Assembly: GCF_964355755.1 (NCBI RefSeq)
Contig: NC_092677.1
Span: 4,717,001-4,781,000, forward strand
DNA length: 64,000 nt
Direction of reading: 5' to 3'
Source of the DNA: Antedon mediterranea
Taxonomy: Eukaryota; Echinodermata; Crinoidea; Comatulida; Antedonidae
Positions 35,065 to 44,900 of the stretch are shown in pieces. Every line of letters starts with the position of its first letter. The first letter of the stretch is position 1. The translations under genes and the position numbers were made by a program. The notes below the pieces were generated by a model. The model had not been told where the DNA came from. It did not search any database and saw nothing but the letters and a program-made list of their open reading frames with translations.

Positions 35065-38012
35065 GACCAAAACGGCCGCCGACTGCAACGGCCGCCAACT
35101 GCAACGGCCGCCAACATTTTCTATGGGACGCCAATCAATACCGCCTGGCCTATCTATACTAACTGTATGACCGGTTGGGCCGCCGACAGGTTGAGCCGCC
35201 GCTAGTTTCTATGAAACGCCCAACGCGTCTTTTACTATGGCCTATATAATGCAATGATTACAAATACAAACGTGCAAAAAAGTAACGTATAACATTTGGC
35301 GCCTAACATTTTATTGTTTTTCAAGGTTTTAACAGTTAATCTAATACAATCTAAATGTATAATTACATACTGTAGGCCTACTTCATTTTGTTGTTTTTAT
35401 CAAAGTAACGTATACAAGTTTATTGTTTTTACCAGTTAATCTAATACAATAAAATATATAAAATTATGTAATTAATGTACAATTTCGTTTTTTTATCATA
35501 GCAAAGTAAGTATACAATTTACAAAAAGGTTCAAATAGTTAATCTACAATCAAATACATAACTACTTAACCTACAATTGTGTTGTTTTTATCATAGAATA
35601 ATATAAATTTATTATAAATACTGTAATGATGATATATTATTTTTCACAATTTCTTATTTTCTAGCTACAGTACTTTAATCATACATACAAGTTTTACACA
35701 AGTTCAAGACCTGAAGATTTGTTGTGGTATCGGTGGTACTTTAACATGTTCCAACATTTCAATTTACAAAAGAATTGCTTTACCTGATTAGGGAACCCTA
35801 ACCCTATATTGTATTTTATATATATAAACATTATTTCAATTTTAATTTTATTTCCACAATATAATAAAATACATAGATAAATGCAATGAAGTGATTATGT
35901 GGGTGAGTCATATAACAACTTTAAGTTTGACCCACCCCGAAATATAACATTGAATACGAAAAAGAAAAAAAATATACATAAACTAATAATAAATAAAAGA
36001 AAACAAAACTACAATTTCTATTTAAACCATATTATTCAATCTTAACTGGTATATTTATTTATTTATGGTGGGATAGAGACTGAAAATTCATCATTAAAAC
36101 ATAAAAATTCTTGACTTAAATCATAATCAACATTATTGTAAATATAATTAATTACATAAAACAAAGATAATTACATTGATATTGTTAATTGTTATAAAAA
36201 TGTTTCAGGCAACCCCCTATCCTATGTCCCGATCGTACATCTTCAATTTTATGATCGCTGTATATATTTGATAACAGGACTTTTGTTATCGAAAATATTG
36301 TAAAAAGTTAGTTAATCATGATTTCATGCGATTATATTCTTCGAAATACATCTCTACATAAAAATCTCAAACTTTAAAGTTTTTGTTTGGAAAAAGCTTG
36401 TCCCGCAGTTTTGTGTCATTTCCGTCACATAATTTAAATGTGCCCCGTCTACAGTTTAATGAACGGCGGGGAAAAACTTGACTGTGCATTGTAAACATGC
36501 GAAGATATTGAAATAAAACTAGCAGCACATCATTTTCAATAAAAGAGGAAAAAAGCTAATAAAACGAGGTTTTAGAAAAATTACAGTTGCGTACCTTTAT
36601 TGAATGTCATATCCGAACGGTATAGAACTCATTAAATAATTATAATTTCTGGTTTTTTTTCAACTGGAAGTACAAGTTATTCATGGTATCTAGAAGTATG
36701 CAATCCGTCTCCGCTGTCAGACATGCCTACGATGTGATCCTAGGCTGTCCAATGCTAAATACATCATCTCCGTCACGGTCAGCTCCGTCACATTTCCCAA
36801 TGTTTCGTTGTGACGGAGATGACGGCCCGTGACGGATATGACTTTTTGTTATTGCCAGGGCCTTTTTTGTTGTACATTTGTTTTGTATATCTTTGTTATG
36901 TTATTACATTGTATATCTATGTGACTCTGGTCAATAAACATAATCAAATCATATCTTAAAGTCATCTCCTTCACATGATTTTTTAAGTTCGTCATATCCG
37001 TCACGGTTTCATCTCCGTCACATGGATATTTTATCCTTTTAAATCCTGAAATATTTAAGTAATGAACGCAATTATGTGGTATATTGAAATATAAACAATA
37101 TTCTTCTACTATGTCAATGGATAGTAATATTAGTTCAACAGAATTTTGTAAAACATCAGTGACAGTCATACTATTTTTTGAAAATTATTATTTTTTGGAA
37201 TAGTAAATGGTTTTGAACGTATAACATCATACTAATAAATGTTAAAACAATCATTTTGTTATTAATAGAGACAAAAATAATATATAGTATCAAAGAATTA
37301 ATAATGGAAATAATTTTATATTTCCTAAACCGTTATTTTTTCTATCTTTGTATATTCCATAAATGTGACGGAAATGACAGTAACATTGAACCATGTATTT
37401 ATAAATACGAATAAAATACGAAATATATAATAAAGATTGCGCCAAACACACGCTTGCCATGTAATACATGTTCATTTATCTAAATAAACTTTAAAAATTT
37501 AAAAAATGCAAATTTTAAAATCGATTTTTTATAAACCTGAAATTAGACACTTACTGAAGAATGACCCATATAGGCCCTATATATATATAAATTATCTATT
37601 ATCTTATTTACAGAATTAAAATTAAATTTAATATTTATAAATATAATGAAACAATCACGATTTTTAATCCCGTTATTTAATTTTGGTTACACAGTATTAT
37701 TTAAAAAAAAATATCTCTGTACTATATATACCGTAGTACAGGGATTTATTTATATGACAAACATTAGTATTTCAATGACACAAGTTTAAGAATATTTAAT
37801 TTTAACAATTAGACAGACCTACTTTACATACAGTACTTTCACAATGTGTCGAACATCACTATTAAACTTGTTAGGTCGTAAATTATAATATAAAACAACG
37901 AGCACCGCCGATAGCGCGCAATTGGCGTTTCATAGAAAATAATGTTTTTCTGGCGGCAGCTCAACTTGGTGGCAGCTCAACTTGGTGGCGGCTCAACTTG
38001 GCCTAATCCGTT
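35065..38012. mobile_element. About 2.9 kb element with inverted repeat-rich ends
   Basis: The left end carries repeated GGCCGCC(A/G)ACTGCAAC units, then TTTCTATGGGACGCCAAT, and a second TTGAGCCGCC...TTTCTATGAAACGCC set to about 35,222. The right end, read in reverse, has GGCCAAGTTGAGCCGCC units followed by TTTTCTATGAAACGCCAAT. This is inverted terminal structure typical of a non-autonomous DNA transposon. The exact ends and target duplication are not clear. The interior is A+T rich with no transposase recognised, but it holds the GTCATNTCCGTCAC cluster (36,415-37,377). Confidence 0.6.
36415..37377. repeat. Dispersed GTCATNTCCGTCAC motif cluster
   Basis: The 8-mer TCCGTCAC or its complement begins at 36421, 36769, 36784, 36810, 36829, 36997, 37014 and 37365: eight copies in under 1 kb of A+T-rich DNA, five on plus and three on minus. 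Most extend to GTCAT[A/C/T]TCCGTCAC. A minus-strand open frame (37169-36849) spans part of the cluster but has no recognised domain. Confidence 0.75.
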
Positions 38013-38997
38013 TGTAGGCCTTGGCCCTAAGGCCCACCCTAGAGTGTAATCTAGGCCTGCACTACGGTACTACAAAATTACTACAAGGGCTGGCCTATAG
38101 AAACGTGTAAACTGACTAATTTTTGCAGATTAATAATTCAATAAAACTGTTCTATTTCAGTGTTTTGTAGCTGTGTATTATTTTGTAATCTATTTTGCTA
38201 CGGTAAATGGTAAGATCATGATTGTTATTAAAAATTTTTATTTTTTTTTTAATTTCTTTTGTTTTATTTAGAAAAAAATGCGTATTATCTATTTATCGTC
38301 ACCGTCCTATACTAGTGTAAACAGGCATTTACAAAGAATTTTGTTTCAAAATTGCATGAAACAAATAGTTTATAGTCAACTCTATTATACACAGTAGTTA
38401 AAAAACATCCGTTAGGCAAAAACAGCTTGATGTCCGACAACCATTTTTAATGTATATAATGTATATATATCTAAATTACAGACTTCTAAGGCATTTTTTC
38501 TTCAGGTTACAGTACGCCATTTATTAGTATATTTTTGTATTAAAAATAAGTGCAATTTCCATGAACCTAGCATGGTGGGTCTGAGGTAAACACCCCATCA
38601 CACCTCCAAATATTTATGATACTTTCCAAAACTGCGTGATTCGTGAACAGATTTCTACTAGAATGTAATTTACAATAAAAAAAACAAATACCGGTAGCTA
38701 AAAACTCATTTTTCACAAGCATTTTTTCATTTATTTTCAAAAAGTAAAAATGACTTTGCATGCATAATAAGTTAAAACAGGCCAACAAAACCCAACTACA
38801 GTAATAATTAATAGTGGGTGTGCAAAATTTGTCCAGTTTGAATGAGCATTTTTTTTACTCTAAATTAATCATAATTCTTTGCTGTTCCTAACTGTATTTT
38901 CACTCTAATTATTATTTAACATACCATGTACAGTAGGCAAGCCCATCAACCATCTAGAAGTGTATTGTTAAATAAACTCATGATTTGGTATTTTCAG

Positions 38998-41900
38998 AAG
39001 CTCATGGTCAGTTGGTGACAACTTCTGACCAGATAGCCAAGGAAGGTGATGCTGAAGTAGTGATAACTTGTGATTATTCACAATTTACTTCTACTGCACC
39101 ACTTGCAGTACAATGGGATGAACTAGATGAAAATGGAACAAGCACTAACATTGTAAATTATCTGAAGATAGAAAATGGCCGTTTTAAATTAAACAAAACA
39201 CATGAGAAAGCCGAATTGCTGATCTCACAGCCAATGCGATCTGATTCTAAACGAATATTTAAGTGCGAAGTACAAGAAAAATATGGGAATATTGAACCAT
39301 CAAATCCAGCAACTCTAACTGTATATTGTGAGTTTAACAGGTTAAATTTATATACTCGTACATTAATGACACCTATGCTTGTTTTTTAATTGGTTGATTT
39401 TTTGTCTTTTTATTTTAATGTTAATTTTAGTTCCATTCTAATAGAAAAATTATCTTCAATACTTCTATCCAACATAAGCATAGAGAGCATACTCTTCATT
39501 GCTTTGTTCCATTGCCAAAATCTAAAATCTTTTGCATACATTAATTATGAGGAAATACCTCGTATAAATTTTCTTTATACATTTCATTCAGCACATACAT
39601 ACTGAATGTGAGTATTTATCTGGTGTTAGACTCAAACTAAATCACTGTTGAAGTTACTGTAACAAAATAATGTATTATTTTTAACTTAAAGTTAAATAGC
39701 CTGTGAAAAACACTATATTCACAGTCGGCCACAAACAGTACATGGCATTTTGTGTATGATATCTTGCAAGGATGAATATGTCTTTTACACGTTCATTTAT
39801 GTACAATGTTTTTCTCAGACTTAGGGCGCGTTTATACAACACACTATTACACGCATATTCAACATGCCTACGAGAAGTGTGTTGTATAACACCGAAGAGA
39901 TTCCGTGTAATGAGATTTTAATTGCAAAAAAGGCTACTTGGCTGAATCCTAAAATGTTGTGGATTCTCGGTTGTTGTTGGCGTGTTGGAAGTGTCCTCAG
40001 TGTATTGTTTTGACCTCTCGTTAAATATAAGTATGTGCTGTGAAAATGTTGACCAAATCTAGTAGATAATTGTGCTTTTTTTGCATTTTAACTGATTTAG
40101 CACTTAAAGCCCCATTCCCTACGTTTTTTAGATTTAATTTAAGATCACAAACTATATTTAATGTAAAAATAATACTATATGGTCCTATTGCGATAACTTT
40201 TTTCGTCTTTAAACGGTTAAAAATGTGAAAAATAAGTCGATTCTAATAATTATAGCGGCCCGCTATAAATCCCAAAATGCATTGCGCGCGGATTGATATT
40301 TTTGTTTTTCACCTGTAATTCGCCCACTTTTCGATCGATCGTGAGGCCAAAACAAATGGAAGACTCCTAACTTTTCAGCGAAAATACCGGGTTTTCCCCA
40401 ATTTGTATCAACGGAGTCTGGCAAAAATAGAAAGACAATTAATGCAGCAACTATACAACGTCAGGCTAGGTATATAGCTAGCGTACGATGTTCGTACGTT
40501 ACCGATGTTTACCAGCTAGGCCTACAAAACTAAGCCTAGCTAGGCTAGGCCTAAGACCGTCCACGAGAGGTCGATCGCCGCGAGCTACTTAGGTAGTGCA
40601 TTGTTTTTCACTTTTTATCATAATTTACCATAAAACGTACATTTAAGACAAGGAATGACATGGTTTAATGTTTTTAAAGTGATATATATGTATTATTTTC
40701 CAAAAAACGTCCAAAATTGCAGGGAAGGGGTCTTTAACATTAACGCTAATTAATGTTGGCATAATTTGGAAAAATGTAGTTTTATCCTAATTCTAAAACA
40801 TTATTTTTTTTATTTCAAAAGCAGATTTAAAAAATCAATAACTGAATAAACTGAATTTTAAACGAAATCATCCATTTTATTAAAATCCTTAATAAACTAA
40901 TATTAATTCATTTTGCATGCGATTATCTACATATAAATTTACGTAAGGGCAAAATTCGGTAAATCTCGGTTTATTTCTAGAATTTCTACTCGATGGTATA
41001 TAAAGTTGGTTCATACTTTCGGTACTGATTTTAACCATCTGATGTAACCCTGTTTACTAATTAAATTGAGTTAGGTAATTAGTTATTGACGATTAAAACG
41101 AATTTAGGTTCAACGATTTGCCCCAAATAGGGGTGTTTTCCGATCGTGGTATACACTGTCTAATGGATGTCCATCTTGAAAAATACCCGCCACAAAAATA
41201 CGAGGAGGCTTCGCATTTTCCTATCTCCTCCTACGATAATTGTTTTTAATAGCTGAAAACTGGTTGAACAGCTAGAGTACAGCATCATAATGTTGAAGAC
41301 AGGCCGATTTTCTTAAAAAAATACTATTTTGATAGATATAATATACGATTATACAAATGTATTGATTTGCGATGAATGGAACATTCCAATCTCTGTTTCA
41401 CAAGTGTCTATTCCCTCAGGCGTCGTAAAGGCAAGTACAGCACTGTATACTCGAAATTCGATCCATTTTTGTTTTCAATCTGTGCTGCAGAGGTTGGATA
41501 TAATTTTTTTTAAACGGATAATGAGCTAGCGTTTTCACTCGCCGTATATTATGTACAAATCTTTATTATTGCAGTTAAACCACCCACATCATCACCTTTC
41601 CCTCACTGGCATGAGTAGCGTTGTAAAACCAGTAGAGAATAGGCCTACGGTACATCACATGCCCTAAACGCAGAACAACTTTGGTGGGTAGGGTAGGAAC
41701 CAACTTAAGTATGAATTGGCTCTAAGAAACAATTGAAAACCATTAGGCCTACTAATTAAGTTGAGTTAGATAATTTAATATTTATTGACGATTAAATCGA
41801 ATTTATGATTTTCCCCGAGTAGAGGTGGTTTTCACAAATTGTTTTACATTATATTATAAACATATACACGTCGTAGTGATGTATCGTTACATGTGCTGTA

Positions 41901-44900
41901 CTATTTCAATCGACTAGGACGGTGATAGTTTCAACAAAGTATTACATCGCAATGTTTTACTGTGTTTAGTGGTATATTATTTGTAAAACATGAAAGCAAT
42001 TAATATTTCGTTACTAAATGGATAAAGAATATATTTTAACATTGTTCCTCTTTGCACCCATCCTCTTCCCCATCCCTCAACCCTAATGTTACATACAAAA
42101 CACAAATTAAGTTTGTTTAAATTTGACTTAAACAATTGGTCTTATTTTGTGACAAGTTTCTCTTTCGGAAGTAATAGGGTGCTAATTTTAGTTGAGTACA
42201 TAAATCACAGTGTCTATTTATTCGTTCCTGTACACGACATGTATTATTGTCCTGCGGTACGTACATTTGAAATCGCCAGTTTTTTAACGCTGAAATTATT
42301 ATGTATTCGAGAACCATCTGTGGGCACGACCTAGATGGTACGCGAGCGTACCATCTAGTATATACAACTTAGGATTATGGTATAACACGGTATTACGATT
42401 TAATGTATTACTGCAAGGTTTTTGTGGGGTTGACCTTGGCCCGTGCAACACGCTAAAAATTAAAGACGTGTTCAAATTGAGGGTGTTGTATAAACACAGC
42501 CTTAGAGGATCCGAGTCTGTTTGCCTCAACAAGCACTGTCTATGAAGGTCAATCAGTGACCTTTACCTGTAGTAAATCTGCATAAAAGAATAAATATATA
42601 CATACAATGATTTAAAAACATGAATTTCACTTAATATGGTCAAATACAAAATTTGGCAAAATTCTTCCATAAAAACCAGGAAGACTTTTTTCAGTAGTTA
42701 GGTAGTTAACCTAATGTAATAACATGTTGGTGACTCCCTAGATGGTGAAAAAAGATGGTGGATATATGGTGGAGAATTTTTGCTATAGCATGAAAATAAA
42801 AATCTGAAGTTGAATAAAAATATCAGAAATGTAATATTCAAGTTATATTACCTATATTTAGTCATCTGATAACATTTTTTACCACACCGTTTATTTTTCA
42901 TAGCTTTTTAAAATGCCTCTCTATTTACAAAATGTGTGCACAAACGAATAGAGATTTTACTGTGTAATTTGAACTATCCCCCCACTGATAAGAAAGTGCT
43001 TATTTTCAACAAACTTGTGTAACACAAATAAAATCCCAAACATTATGAAACATAGGGGAAACTATAGATCGATAATTATTGGAATGTATGATCAATAGAA
43101 ATTTTTTGCCCGCACCTGGCCTTTAACAACATTTATGATTTTTACTCTGGAAAATCTATTCTTAAAATACAATTTATATTTTCTTCCTTTTAATAATCAG
43201 ACTTGGATCAACCACTTCTTGATGCCTCAGCAAGTACTGTCTATGAAGGTCAATCAGTGACCTTTACCTGTAGTATACCTGATGGTGATCCTATTCCTCA
43301 CATTACTTGGTATATAGATGGACAGACAGTCAACACCAACAACCCTTCTAGATATGAGATTACCAATAATAGTACAGGGTCAATTCTTAAGATTAAATCA
43401 GTTACTGGAGAGGATGATGCAGGGAGATATACATGTAAAGCAGAAAGTGATCAGTTTAAAGGAGAGGATGCTAAAACAAGTGGAGGAAAAGGCTTGAATA
43501 TAATTGTATATTGTATGTACAAAGTTAACTTTGGAGAATAAATCAATAATTTATCAATATTAAATCAATATTATTTTCATATGAATGATACACACATGCA
43601 TTATGTGGTCAATATTACTACAAAAAATGGTTTTATGACAACATTGTTATCATATCTAGTGTCTGCTATAAAACAATCATTCAATCAATGTAAAATTGTT
43701 TAATTTATGTCTTTTTTAGATATTAATGTTACATATGAATATAAAAGTGGATTTGCAACCTGTACAGCAGAGGGCCATCCTAAGCCATCATCAGTATTGA
43801 TATTACAAGATGGAGAAGAGGTTAAGAAAGAAAATAACACAGCAACTATAGAAATTAATGATGAGATATGTCAATCAAATCTTACATGTTATGCAGAGAA
43901 TGGAAATCTTAATAAAACAATGACACTAGAGAACTGTACAGAAGGTATACCAATTGTTTTACAGATAGTTTAGATATTTACTTTATTAATGTTCCTCAAT
44001 TTAAAAACTGAGACTTTGACTCATAGCATCTTTTAAATTCTTCTGCAAATAAGCTTCCGTCTAGGTTCAAATTTAGATCTAAGTAATCTTTTTGCACTGA
44101 TAAAGTCCCATAACATTAGGGCTTGACATAATGTGTAATTCTGTTGATTCAAATATTTGTGTTAAATCATCAAATGGCAATCTAACATGGTTGACAACAG
44201 TTTAGCTGGTGGTGTAATATATGTAGCATAGTAAAATTACTTTATAGTAGTTTAAGGGAGGAAGATGTTAAAAATATTATTACCAAGCTTCCTAACAAGA
44301 CCAGTCCCTTAGATCCCATTCCCACATGGATATTAAAGAGTTGTTCTGACGTTTTATTGCCGGTCATCAACTCTTTTGTAAATAATTATTTAAGTAAAGG
44401 GCCATTTCCAAAAATTCTTTGATTAAGAAATCAAAATTAAATCCAATGTTTTAAAGAATTATCGTCCAGTCTCTAACCTTCCTACCTTATGTAAGATTAT
44501 AGAGTATCCAGCCATTTCCTGCTTTATATGAGACGCATTGTGCCTCGATGGTGGAATTGCCTACATGATTGGGTTCGTGAGGCTTCTATTTTTGCAATAT
44601 TTTAGGAAACAACTTAAAACGCATCTTTTTCCAAAACTTTTGTAATTACCTCCGCCAAGGAGGTTATGTTTTCACCCCTGTATGTTTGGGTGTGTGTGTC
44701 TGTGAACAGCCTGGAGGCCACAGTTTTCATCCGAATCTGGCCAAATTTGGCCTCAACAGCTCGGACGAGTTCTATTGTGAAGGGGAAAGGTCATAGTTCA
44801 AGGTCACAGTTCAAGGTCACAACTAACAAAAACTATTTTACTGCCTAGAGACCACAGTTTTTATCCGATTCTCACCAAACTTAGCCACAATCATCAATGA

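Larger units (their letters stand above)
39834..42501. mobile_element. DNA transposon with TTA target duplication, inside a dead Ig exon
   Basis: The left end GGGCGCGTTTATACAACAC and the right end (reversed) GGCTGTGTTTATACAACAC are inverted. TTA at 39,831-39,833 is repeated at 42,502-42,504. A three-base TTA/TAA target is typical of PIF/Harbinger; assignment by that feature alone is tentative. The left flank is an Ig-exon acceptor (TTTCTCAG|ACTTA) and the right flank continues that exon (TTAGAGGATCC). The interior includes a nested element at 40,108-40,733. No transposase was recognised. Confidence 0.72.

Noticed and set aside
36849-37169. 106-codon minus-strand open frame as a gene
   Set aside because: No recognisable domain, inside a transposon-like element; kept only as context for the motif cluster.
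38160-38216. Possible IgR8 signal-peptide exon (hydrophobic, before a GTAAAT donor)
   Set aside because: It has an acceptor-like TTTCAG and a donor in the right phase, but no ATG in the frame that joins the V exon, and the peptide is mostly Cys/Phe. Not enough to call.
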